Origin: Metapseudomonas otitidis
Lineage (GTDB): Bacteria > Pseudomonadota > Gammaproteobacteria > Pseudomonadales > Pseudomonadaceae
Direction: 5' to 3'
DNA length: 64,000 nt
NCBI RefSeq assembly: GCF_900111835.1
Contig: NZ_FOJP01000008.1
Coordinates: 1-64,000, forward strand
The notes under the pieces were generated by a model, which did no database searches, was not told the DNA's origin, and worked only from the letters and a program-made list of their open reading frames with translations. A program made the translations under genes and the position numbers. Positions within the stretch are counted from its first letter, which is position 1. The number at the start of each line of letters is the position of its first letter. This document shows, piece after piece, positions 7,688 through 15,051 of this stretch.

Positions 7688-8055
7688 GCACGTCAACCAT
7701 CGAGGCGCTGGCCAGCGCCTGGGCAAGGATTGCCGAGGAAGCGGAATTCCCCGCTGACTACGAGGGGACTGCCACACCACAAGCGCATCGGGCTAGCGAA
7801 GCTATTCAGGAGCAGATTCGGGAGCGCATCGTCGCCACCAACGACATGCGGCTGTTCAGCCTGCTGCACCTGCTGGGTCAGGCGTCGCTGCGCATGGAGC
7901 AAGCGCTGTGGCCGGAGGATTACGAGCGGATGACGCGCGAGGTTGAGGAAGCCCTGCGGCAAGCCACCGACGCCAACGCCAGATCGTACACCCACGAAGA
8001 AGTGATGCAGGCGATGCAGGAACGCATCGACCGGGCGCGAGACAAGCCATGTTGA
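7684..8055 (+). CDS. Hypothetical helical acidic protein coupled to tnpR
   Basis: The 123-residue protein is predicted to be largely helical and acidic, with segments such as EAIQEQIRERIVATNDMRLFS and MTREVEEALRQATDAN. No motif identifies a family. Its ATG overlaps the stop of the membrane-protein gene, and its last two codons overlap the start of tnpR at 8049. All four genes from 6864 are therefore likely translated from one message. It might be a regulator or an accessory factor of the element, but this is not demonstrated. Confidence 0.6.
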   Translation: MSTSTIEALASAWARIAEEAEFPADYEGTATPQAHRASEAIQEQIRERIVATNDMRLFSLLHLLGQASLRMEQALWPEDYERMTREVEEALRQATDANARSYTHEEVMQAMQERIDRARDKPC

Positions 8056-8606
8056 TTGGCTATGCGCGCGTCTCGACGCAGGATCAGAACCTGGAGCTGC
8101 AACGCGAAGCCTTGAGCAAGGCCGGATGTAAAAAGGTCTTCGAGGACAAGGTGAGTGGCACGCGGGCAGACCGGCCTGGCTTGGCCAAGACGCTCGAAAT
8201 GCTGCGCGAAGGCGATACTTTGGTCGTCTGGAAGCTCGACCGGCTGGGCCGGTCGGTCAAGCAACTGGTCGATCTGGTCGGCGATCTGCACAAGCACGGT
8301 GTCCAGTTCAGGAGCCTCACCGACTCCATCGACACCGGCACACCATCCGGGCGGTTCTTCTTCCACGTCATGGCGAGCCTTGCCGAAATGGAGCGCGAGC
8401 TGACCGTCGAGCGCACCCGCGCCGGGCTGGAAGTCGCCAAGCAGCTCGGCCGCAAAGGCGGCCGCAAGCCGAAGATGACCGACAGCAAGATCGAGTCGGC
8501 CAAGAAGCTGCTGGCCAGCGGGGTGCCGCCCAAGGACGTGGCCAAGAACCTCGGCGTGTCCATTCCGACGCTGTACCGCTGGGTGCCAGCCTCCACGCAC
8601 GCTTAG
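8049..8606 (+). CDS. tnpR: Serine recombinase, Tn3-type resolvase/invertase
   Basis: This 185-residue serine recombinase starts MLIGYARVSTQDQN, with the catalytic serine at position 9. The catalytic core includes VVWKLDRLGRS and the long E helix ending near ERTRAGLEVAKQLGRKGGRK. A C-terminal helix-turn-helix follows (KDVAKNLGVSIPTLYRW). It differs clearly from the resolvase at the left edge of the window, so two Tn3-type systems are present. The stop codon lies inside the 38-bp terminal repeat at 8602-8639. No transposase gene of its own is next to it. Confidence 0.93.
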   Translation: MLIGYARVSTQDQNLELQREALSKAGCKKVFEDKVSGTRADRPGLAKTLEMLREGDTLVVWKLDRLGRSVKQLVDLVGDLHKHGVQFRSLTDSIDTGTPSGRFFFHVMASLAEMERELTVERTRAGLEVAKQLGRKGGRKPKMTDSKIESAKKLLASGVPPKDVAKNLGVSIPTLYRWVPASTHA

Positions 8607-8639
8607 CGTGCTTTATTTTCCGTTTTCTGAGACGACCCC
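8602..8639 (-). repeat. 38-bp Tn3-family terminal inverted repeat (right end of a second transposon)
   Basis: On the minus strand these 38 bases begin GGGGTCGTCTCAGAAAACGG and end GCACGCTAAG, the canonical GGGG...TAAG form of Tn3-family termini. The repeat is different from the one at 5212-5249. It contains the stop codon of the adjoining resolvase gene. The next base to the right is inside an interrupted glycosylase-like gene, so this is a real insertion boundary. TTGTT (8640-8644) is the expected 5-bp target copy, and its partner lies left of the window. Confidence 0.9.
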
Positions 8640-9171
8640 TTGTTGGAACCAGGGGTTGCGCACCAGCCAGCGATTGTTGCGCGGGCTAGGGTGAGGCAGG
8701 GGGAACGCTTGCGGCCAGTGCTCGCGCCAGGCTTCGACCACCCGGGTGAGCGGCGTCTTGCCAGTACCGAGGTGGTAGTCCATGGCGTAGCTGCCCAGCA
8801 CGATGACCAGCGACAGGCGCTCGAAACGCTGCATGAAGGCTTCGCGCCAGGCGGGGGGCGCACTCCGGGCGTAGCGGCAGGTCACCGCTTTTGCCGGTGC
8901 CCGGATAACAGAAGCCCATGGGCAGAATGGCGATGCGGGTAGGGTCGTAGAAGGTGTCGCGGTCCACGCCCAGCCAGGCGCGCAGACGCGCGCCGCTGGC
9001 GTCGTCGAAGGGCACGCCTGAGGCATGGACCCGGGCCCCCGGTGCTTGGCCGGCGATGAGGATGGGCGCACTCGGGTGAAACTGGAAGACCGGCTGCACG
9101 CCGTGTGGCAGATGCGGTGCGCAGCGCGTGCAGGCGCGGACGACGGTCAGAAAGGCGTCGAGTGTCGGCAT
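8640..9171 (-). pseudogene. Uracil-DNA-glycosylase-family gene, frameshifted and cut at its 3' end by a transposon
   Basis: The frame from 9171 encodes the start of a uracil-DNA-glycosylase-superfamily protein. It shows RACTRCAPHLPHG, the family motif ILIAGQAPGARVHASGVPF and PMGFCYPGTG. In a run of six G (8853-8858) the frame is lost. Homology resumes in another frame with PPAWREAFMQRFERLS and continues to FPLPHPSPRNNRW, whose HPSPRN is the second active-site motif. The final residues are replaced by the transposon end at 8639. The frameshift could be a one-base sequencing error, but the truncation is independent of it. Confidence 0.85.
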
Positions 9172-9244
9172 GGCGCGCTTCCGGAAAGGGTGGCTCGCGC
9201 AGGACGGAGGTGCCATCCTGCGCGAAGCGTAACCCGGCAGCAAG

Positions 9245-9793
9245 TCAGTGCTGGGTCAGTGTCGGATAGCCCTGGATGAATACGCGGTCGGTCTTGGCCG
9301 CCGGCACATGGCAGCCCATGCAGTCGGCTTCGTAGCTGACGGCGACATTCTTGGCGGGGGCGTCGGCCTTGAACAGCGCCCAGCCCCAGCCGTCGCCCCA
9401 CAAGGGGTTGCTGGCGAAACGGCCTTTGGCGTCCTTGACCATCACGAACCACACGGCCGCATCGGAACCCCAGACCACAGGGTTGCCAGTGGTCATGGCG
9501 CTGGTTTCGAGCTTGCGGATCTCTTTCACCAGCGTGGCGCCGTCCAAGAACTTGCCGGTCTTGCGGTAGTGCTCGGCCGAGGCCTTTTCGGTGTACACAT
9601 CGTGCAAGCCGCGAGAGGCGGATTTTTCGTCCAACACCGCATATGAGCCCAGGTGGACGAAGTTTGTGCGGAAGTCTGTGGGGCGGCTGATGCCGCCCTG
9701 GCTGTCCACATAGGGCGAAAAGTCGCCGGCCGTGACGGCCAGTGGCAGGACGAGGGCGCTGGCGAGCAGAGCGCCGGTGAGTGCGATTTTCAT
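9245..9793 (-). CDS. Cytochrome P460-family periplasmic haem protein
   Basis: The 182-residue protein has a signal peptide (MKIALTGALLASALVLPLAVTA) and a P460 domain. A single c-type haem-binding motif, CMGCH, lies near the C-terminus. Cytochromes P460 have a haem with an extra lysine cross-link and oxidise hydroxylamine, or are linked to nitric oxide. Whether the cross-linking lysine is present here cannot be settled by eye. It is the second gene of a leftward pair behind an AhpD-like protein, opposite an AraC regulator. Related proteins are also annotated without proven hydroxylamine activity. Confidence 0.88.
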   Translation of the reverse strand: MKIALTGALLASALVLPLAVTAGDFSPYVDSQGGISRPTDFRTNFVHLGSYAVLDEKSASRGLHDVYTEKASAEHYRKTGKFLDGATLVKEIRKLETSAMTTGNPVVWGSDAAVWFVMVKDAKGRFASNPLWGDGWGWALFKADAPAKNVAVSYEADCMGCHVPAAKTDRVFIQGYPTLTQH

Positions 9794-9820
9794 CGTGTTC
9801 TCCTTATATGCCTATGGAGA

Positions 9821-10354
9821 TCAGACGGCGACCACGGGGAAATCCACCGTGGTGTCGGCGATGTGGTTGGTGTAGTTGGTGAGCGTGTTCAGCGCGACGT
9901 TGGCGATCACTTCCAGTATCAGGCCGTCGTCGAGCCCCGCGCGGCGGTAGTTGGCCATGGCGTCGGCCGACACCACGCCGCGTTGCTCGACCAGCGCGCG
10001 GGCAAAGCCGGCGATTGCATCGTCAAGTGCGTTGGCCGCCTGGCCGGTGCGGGCCGCGGCGATGGCCTCTGCCGACAGTCCGGCACCTTTGCCGATCAGG
10101 GTGTGTGCGCTCAGGCAATACTGGCAGCGATTGGCTTGACCGGCAGCGAGCGCAACGATCTCGCGCTGGGAGGCATTCAGGCGGCCGGTGCCCAGCGTTT
10201 CGGACAAGCCGAGGTAGCCATTGAGCGCCGCCGGCGCGTGGGCCAGCGTGGCGAACAGGTTCGGCACCATGCCAAGCTTGGCTTTGACGGCCTTGAGTGT
10301 GGCAGCGGTAGCGGCGTCAGCGGTGTCGATGGTCAGGGGGGCGATTTGGGTCAT
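9821..10354 (-). CDS. Carboxymuconolactone decarboxylase/AhpD-like protein
   Basis: The 177-residue protein belongs to the AhpD/CMD superfamily. Its redox motif NRCQYCLSAH gives the CxxC pair with the histidine used for proton relay in AhpD-type peroxidase partners. It lacks a signal peptide and should be cytoplasmic. A GGAGAT ribosome site lies upstream of the ATG at 10354. It is 27 bases upstream of the P460 gene and divergent from the araC-type gene. A role in detoxifying a reactive nitrogen or oxygen species is an inference from that grouping. Confidence 0.88.
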   Translation of the reverse strand: MTQIAPLTIDTADAATAATLKAVKAKLGMVPNLFATLAHAPAALNGYLGLSETLGTGRLNASQREIVALAAGQANRCQYCLSAHTLIGKGAGLSAEAIAAARTGQAANALDDAIAGFARALVEQRGVVSADAMANYRRAGLDDGLILEVIANVALNTLTNYTNHIADTTVDFPVVAV

Positions 10355-10471
10355 GTCTATCTCCGTAGTGGGTGAGGTGCAAGAGCACGTGGGCATGATC
10401 GCCCTTTGTTTGGTACGATATGGCACGTAAAGTATCAAATACGTAACCTATCGTCTTATATGGAGAGTGGA
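10355..10471. promoter_or_regulatory. Divergent promoter region between the AhpD-like gene and the AraC regulator
   Basis: The 117-bp gap carries the start signals for both directions. The central part is AT-rich, with TACGATATGG and TACGTAACC, and related TACG elements recur at 10415 and 10440. These could be AraC-type half-sites. No -10/-35 pair is certain. The gene arrangement implies that the regulator controls the leftward pair from here. Confidence 0.4.
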
Positions 10472-11314
10472 ATGGCGGATCGACTGGCCGGCTTGCTCCG
10501 GCACTACTCGCTTTCGGCGCGCGTTTTTCACAGCGGCGCCTTCTGTGGGCAGCATCATTACGCGGCGCCGCATGGCTATATCCATCTGGTGCGGCGCGGC
10601 CCGATTACGGCGCGTTCGCCCGTGCATGAAGATCTGCTGGTTACCGAGCCGAGCCTGCTGTTTTATCCGCGCGTGGCGTCGCATCGTTTTGTCGCCGCCC
10701 CCGGCGATACCGCTGAGCTGTTGTGTGCGGAGGTCGACCTGGGCGCTTCGACGGGCAATCCGTTGGCCATGGCCTTGCCGTCGATGCTGCTGATTCCGTT
10801 GGCGGACTTGCCCGGCCTCGGGCCGACGCTAGAGTTGCTGTTTGCCGAAGCCGAGCGCGACCAGTGCGGTCGGCAGGCCGCCATCGACCGCTTGTGCGAG
10901 TTGCTACTGATCCAGTTGCTGCGTTATCTGATGGATGGGCGGCTTGGCGCCACCGGACTGCTGGCGGGCCTGGCCGACCCGAAACTCGCGCGCGCCATAA
11001 CCGCCATGCACGATGCGCCGCAGACCGCGTGGTCGCTCGAGGCGCTGGCGGCGAAGGCGGGCATGTCACGCGCGCGCTTCGCCGCCGCGTTCAAGGACGC
11101 GGTGGGCGTCACGCCGGGCGACTATCTGGCCGACTGGCGGATGAACGTCAGTTGCACCCTGCTCAAGCAGGGGCGGCCGGTGGCGGTGGTGGCCGACCGC
11201 GTCGGCTACGGCAGCCCGAACGCTCTGGCGCGCGCCTTCCGCGTGCGCATGGGCTGCGCCCCGCGCGACTGGCTGGCGCAGCAGCGCGGTGACGCGGCGC
11301 TCAGCGGTTCGTGA
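10472..11314 (+). CDS. AraC-family transcriptional regulator
   Basis: The 280-residue protein has an N-terminal cupin-like sensor of the AraC_binding_2/cupin_6 type, seen in PHGYIHLVRRGPITAR and the following strands. Its C-terminal part holds the two helix-turn-helix units of AraC proteins (WSLEALAAKAGMSRARFAAAF and VAVVADRVGYGSPNALARAF). The ATG at 10472 is preferred to one at 10460 because GGAGAG lies five bases before it. Divergence from the AhpD-like and P460 genes makes these its likely targets. The ligand is unknown. Confidence 0.88.
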   Translation: MADRLAGLLRHYSLSARVFHSGAFCGQHHYAAPHGYIHLVRRGPITARSPVHEDLLVTEPSLLFYPRVASHRFVAAPGDTAELLCAEVDLGASTGNPLAMALPSMLLIPLADLPGLGPTLELLFAEAERDQCGRQAAIDRLCELLLIQLLRYLMDGRLGATGLLAGLADPKLARAITAMHDAPQTAWSLEALAAKAGMSRARFAAAFKDAVGVTPGDYLADWRMNVSCTLLKQGRPVAVVADRVGYGSPNALARAFRVRMGCAPRDWLAQQRGDAALSGS

Positions 11315-11383
11315 GTTTGAGTTCGATTCGCCGGTTCTTGGCGTAGGCGGCGCCGGTGTTGCGCTCGTCGAGCGGGTGAAATT
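11300..11383 (-). pseudogene. C-terminal fragment of an OmpA-family protein
   Basis: The minus strand reads EFHPLDERNTGAAYAKNRR followed by IELKLTNR and a stop. This is the characteristic end of the OmpA/MotB peptidoglycan-binding domain (NxxxAxxxNRRIEL). No start or upstream part exists: at 11384 the sequence switches to a different remnant. The fragment overlaps the last codons of the araC gene by 15 bases. Confidence 0.7.
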
Positions 11384-11503
11384 CGCATCACGCCGGAACA
11401 ACTGGCGGAACTCCAGGTGGCGATCCGTCAACGGCTGGTCAGTCTGTTCGTGCGGCGCGGCCGGCTGGACAAGGCTGAGTCAGTGGCGCAGGTAGCTGGA
11501 TGA
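11384..11503 (+). pseudogene. C-terminal fragment of a transposase (IS91-like)
   Basis: A 39-codon segment reads RITPEQLAELQVAIRQRLVS then LFVRRGRLDKAESVAQVAG and a stop. It has no start and begins exactly where the OmpA fragment ends. The helix-rich RQRLVSLFVRRG pattern resembles the C-terminal region of IS91-type transposases as I remember them. The family assignment is tentative. It marks an old recombination junction. Confidence 0.45.
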
Positions 11504-12575
11504 CGCTGTCCCGCCCTGAGCCGACGCTCACAGGCGGGGATTTCCAGTGTCGTCATTGTCGGCTATTGGCCGGTTTCGGCCCGTGGCCACCGGCAGCTAT
11601 GGATTGAATCCGGCCAGTCGTGACTGGCAACAGCCGAACCATCGTGGACCACTGAGAGCTAGATGAGTGGAAGCTTCGAATCGTCACCGCCAATCAGCTA
11701 CTGCCGTTTTGTTGTAATCAAAGGGGAGACTTCTTCTTTCTATGCAGAGACTTTTCGGACTGCGTGGTGGTGGCCGTCCACCACGCTCCCGGCGACCATC
11801 CAGCCGGCAAGCAGGGCGATGTGTTCGCGGTCGAGATCAGGGTAGCGCATGTCCTGCCTTGGCCTGAACGACGACCCGGTGTTCCAGTACAAAGAGCCTC
11901 TTTCGTTCCAGGTCGCGACCGATGATCAGGCTGAGACGGACCACTTGTGAGCGCGATCATTAACAATGTGGCCAGGTGAGCGCGTATGGCTGGCACAGGG
12001 ACGAGTGGGTGTTTCGTGGTAGATCTCCCTACATATCCTGACGGCTGCAATACCCAGCCCTGATCGAGCGGCAGCAACGCGTTCGTTCGAGGCCATTGAT
12101 GGCAGGACGAAGATCGACTTTGCCGCGATCGAGGCTGCGCTGAAGGCTTAATCTCCAGCGTCTGAATCCAGCCCCAATGACTGAGCCTGCCTCACACCAC
12201 ATGTGATTCTGAGGCTGCTGCGGCCTCTCCGCGTGACTCGCAGAGTTCCGTGCTGTGATCCTCCTCTGTTGCGACTCGGTCAAGCTAAATGCAATCGTTG
12301 GTCAGGAGCTTCTATAAAACGCAGGCATAATCTTGTTATGATATAGCTGGCTTCAAACTCGGCAGATGATACTGACTTATAGATTTACTTAAGAGTGTAT
12401 GTCGTATATTAAATACGTGGCCTCAATGTTGTGCTTTGCTTCGAATTGTTTATGCGTCCGATTTTGGTAGTGTCTAACTATCTCAATTCTTCGCAAGTGG
12501 TGCGGGATGTTGCAAGGTGGGCGAGGTTTTTATAGTAAACTGGGCTTGTAAATATTTAATTGGAAGCTAGTGTAT
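11504..12575. other. Gene-poor island segment with remnants and AT-rich leader of the island ttcA
   Basis: About 1.07 kb has no convincing gene. A 19-codon tail (EAIDGRTKIDFAAIEAALKA, ending in TAA at 12149-12151) and a 36-codon minus-strand frame (11740-11850) look like remnants. From about 12290 the DNA turns AT-rich, with TTGTTATGATATAG near 12332 and TATAGTAAACTGG near 12531. These could be promoters for the island ttcA copy. No terminator or structured RNA was recognised with confidence. Confidence 0.4.
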
Positions 12576-13469
12576 ATGATGATGGGCGAACAGGTATCTC
12601 AGATTAATAAAGCTGCGGAACTTCGTCGTAAAAAGCTGCGCGGCAATGTGGGCAAGGCTGTTGTAGATTATGCAATGATCGAAGATGGCGACAAAGTTAT
12701 GGCCTGCGTAAGTGGTGGCAAAGATTCATTCGTTATGCTTGACGCTTTGCTGCACTTGCAGAGAGTTGCGCAAATAAAATTCAGTGTTGTGGCGGTTAAT
12801 CTTGATCAGAAGCAACCTGGCTTTCCGGAGCATATATTGCCTGAGTTTTTCGAGGCTAAAGGGATTGATTATTATATAATCGACAAGGATACTTATTCCG
12901 TTGTCAAGAGTAAGATCCCAGAAGGTAAGACTACTTGTTCTCTTTGCTCTAGACTCAGAAGGGGCACGCTTTATAGTTTTGCTGAGGAAATTGGGGCTAC
13001 TAAATTGGCACTCGGTCATCATATGGATGACATGGTTGAAACTTTGTTTCTGAACATGTTTTTCCAAGCGCAATTGAAAGGGATGCCTCCTAAGCTTCTT
13101 AGCGATGACAAGAGGAATATAGTCATCCGGCCACTCGCCTACTGTCGCGAGAAAGATATAGCAAAGGTCGCTGCCGATAGCGCATATCCAATCATTCCGT
13201 GTAATCTCTGCGGATCGCAAGAGAATTTGCAGAGGAAAAAAATCAAGTCGATGATTGCGGAGTGGGATTCGGTAAATCCTGGCTGCGTAGAAAACATCTT
13301 TCACAGCTTACAAAACGTAAGTCCTTCCCAGTTAGCTGATCGCAGTCTCTTCGATTTTATAGATCTATCCATTGATAGATCGGATGTCCGGCCGCCCTAC
13401 GAATTCGAAGCAGCCGAGGTTTCATCATCCAGTGTTGAAGGCCGGATTGATGTCGTTCGGATTTTGTAA
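12576..13469 (+). CDS. ttcA: Island-borne tRNA 2-thiocytidine(32) synthetase TtcA
   Basis: This complete TtcA thiolates cytidine 32 of certain tRNAs using an Fe-S cluster and ATP. The PP-loop SGGKDS starts at residue 46. The cysteine pair in [12 protein letters not shown] and the later [13 protein letters not shown] cysteines give the cluster ligands. The 297-residue length is normal, with an extended serine-rich C-tail. A GGAAG ribosome site suits the ATG at 12576 (a GTG at 12570 is also in frame). The gene is strikingly AT-rich for this genome and diverges from the native copy 170 bases downstream, so it arrived with the island. Confidence 0.93.
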   Translation: MMMGEQVSQINKAAELRRKKLRGNVGKAVVDYAMIEDGDKVMACVSGGKDSFVMLDALLHLQRVAQIKFSVVAVNLDQKQPGFPEHILPEFFEAKGIDYYIIDKDTYSVVKSKIPEGKTTCSLCSRLRRGTLYSFAEEIGATKLALGHHMDDMVETLFLNMFFQAQLKGMPPKLLSDDKRNIVIRPLAYCREKDIAKVAADSAYPIIPCNLCGSQENLQRKKIKSMIAEWDSVNPGCVENIFHSLQNVSPSQLADRSLFDFIDLSIDRSDVRPPYEFEAAEVSSSSVEGRIDVVRIL

Positions 13470-13635
13470 AGGTTGAAGGTGGTTTTTCGGGAGGTATGAG
13501 GGTTTTTAGAGCTCAGGAAGACGCCAAATTTACATTTTTGCCTTTTTCTGTAAAGCCTGAATGCTATTTAATTTATTTAAAATCAATAGGTTACGTTTAT
13601 GGTGGTGCTGTAAAATTTTGTTTCTTAGCCTATAA
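13470..13635. mobile_element. Right terminal segment of the island, ending inside native ttcA
   Basis: These 166 AT-rich bases lie between the stop of the island ttcA and the first base that reads as native ttcA (13636). The segment holds runs such as TTTAATTTATTTAAAAT and no gene. A stop codon (TAA, 13633-13635) sits immediately before the native frame. Because the native gene resumes in its middle, this is the right boundary of an integrated element. The recombinase is not in the window. Confidence 0.75.
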
Positions 13636-14337
13636 GGGAAGGACAGCTACACCATGCTGGACGTGCTGCTGTACCTGCAGAAGGTCGCGCCGATCAAGTT
13701 CGAGATCGTCGCCGTGAACATGGACCAGAAACAGCCGGGCTTCCCCGAGCACGTGCTGCCGCAGTATCTGGAATCCATCGGCGTGCCGTACCACATCATC
13801 GAGAAGGACACCTACTCGGTGGTGAAGGAGAAGATCCCGGAGGGCAAGACCACCTGCTCGCTGTGCTCGCGCCTGCGCCGGGGCACTCTTTATACGTACG
13901 CCGACGAGATCGGGGCGACCAAGATGGCGCTGGGGCACCACCGCGACGACATCCTGGAGACCTTCTTCCTCAACATGTTCTACGGCGGCACCCTGAAGGC
14001 GATGCCGCCGAAGCTGCTGGCCGACGACGGGCGCAACGTGGTGATCCGTCCGCTGGCGTACTGCAACGAGGCGGACATCGAGGCCTACTCGCGCCTGAAG
14101 GAGTTCCCGATCATCCCGTGCAACCTGTGCGGCTCCCAGGAGAACCTGCAGCGCCAGGTGGTGAAGGAGATGCTCAACGAGTGGGAGCGCAAGTCGCCGG
14201 GGCGCACCGAGATCATGTTCCGCGCCCTGCAGAACGTGGTGCCGTCGCAGCTGGCGGACCGCAACCTGTTCGACTTCGTCAACCTGCGCATCGACGAGAC
14301 CGCCACGCCCCGTACCCTCGACCTGGTGAACCTCTGA
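13636..14337 (+). pseudogene. ttcA: Native ttcA, 5' end removed by island insertion
   Basis: The frame resumes with the codons for [15 protein letters not shown], which is the second half of the PP-loop, and continues to the normal TtcA C-terminus ([19 protein letters not shown]). About 45-50 N-terminal codons, including the first PP-loop residues, are missing. An in-frame TAA lies directly upstream, and the first ATG (13654) has no ribosome site. Codon use is typical of the chromosome. It shares most of its length with the island copy, including both cysteine motifs. It is probably not functional. Confidence 0.92.
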
Positions 14338-14349
14338 CGGAGCGCCTGC

Positions 14350-15021
14350 ATGCGTGACTATCGTTGGCTGCACGAGTACTGCCTGAACCGCTTCGGTTCC
14401 GCCGAGGCGCTGGAGGCGCGCCTGCCGCAGCCCCGCTCCGACGGGGAGCTGCGCTCGATCCCCGATGACCGCTACCTGTCGCTGCTGGCGCTGCGGGTGT
14501 TCCGTGCCGGGCTCAAGCACAGCCTGGTGGATGCCAAGTGGCCGGCCTTCGAAGAGGTGTTCTTCGGCTTCGACCCGCAGAAGGTGGTGCTGATGAGCGC
14601 CGAGCACCTGGAGCGGCTGATGCAGGACACCCGGCTGATCCGCCACCTGGGCAAGCTCAAGAGCGTGCCGCGCAACGCCCAGTTCGTGCTGGACGTGGTG
14701 CGGGAGAAGGGCAGCTTCGGGGCGCTGATCGCCGACTGGCCGGTGACCGATGTGGTCGGCCTGTGGAAGTACCTGGCCAAGCACGGCAACCAGTTGGGCG
14801 GGCTGTCGGCGCCGCGCTTCCTGCGGATGGCCGGCAAGGACACCTTCATCCCCACCGACGACATGATGGCGGCGCTGAAGGCCCAGGGCGTGATCGACAA
14901 GGCGCCCACCAGCCAGAAAGACCTGGCCCTGGTGCAGGCCGCGTTCAACCGCTGGCACGAGGAAAGCGGCCGACCGCTGTGCCAGCTTTCGGTGATGCTG
15001 GCGCATACCGTCAACCATTGA
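14350..15021 (+). CDS. DNA-3-methyladenine glycosylase I family protein
   Basis: The 223-residue protein belongs to the Tag-related helix-hairpin-helix glycosylase group found beside ttcA in pseudomonads. It shows WPAFEEVFFGFDPQKV and GKLKSVPRNAQFVLDV, then FLRMAGKDTFIPTDDMMAAL. Base-excision repair of alkylated adenine is the family role, and activity of this subgroup is less well documented. It starts 12 bases after the native ttcA stop, so its original promoter may have been that of ttcA. The island insertion may have changed its expression. Confidence 0.85.
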   Translation: MRDYRWLHEYCLNRFGSAEALEARLPQPRSDGELRSIPDDRYLSLLALRVFRAGLKHSLVDAKWPAFEEVFFGFDPQKVVLMSAEHLERLMQDTRLIRHLGKLKSVPRNAQFVLDVVREKGSFGALIADWPVTDVVGLWKYLAKHGNQLGGLSAPRFLRMAGKDTFIPTDDMMAALKAQGVIDKAPTSQKDLALVQAAFNRWHEESGRPLCQLSVMLAHTVNH

Positions 15022-15051
15022 TCGAGGCCGCAAGGCCAGGGAGTGCAGCCG

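Noticed and set aside
11740..11850. 36-codon minus-strand frame (MRYPDLDREHIALLAGWM...)
   Set aside because: It looks protein-like, but it is too short, has no ribosome site and no recognised family. It is kept only as a possible remnant within the 11504-12575 segment.
13654..14337. The ATG at 13654 as a true start of a short functional TtcA
   Set aside because: There is no ribosome site, and the protein would lack the PP-loop and the N-terminal part needed for ATP use. The in-frame codons before it (from 13636) are clearly native gene sequence.
14338..14349. A second island boundary between ttcA and the glycosylase gene
   Set aside because: The 12-base gap and the composition on both sides are ordinary for a native operon.
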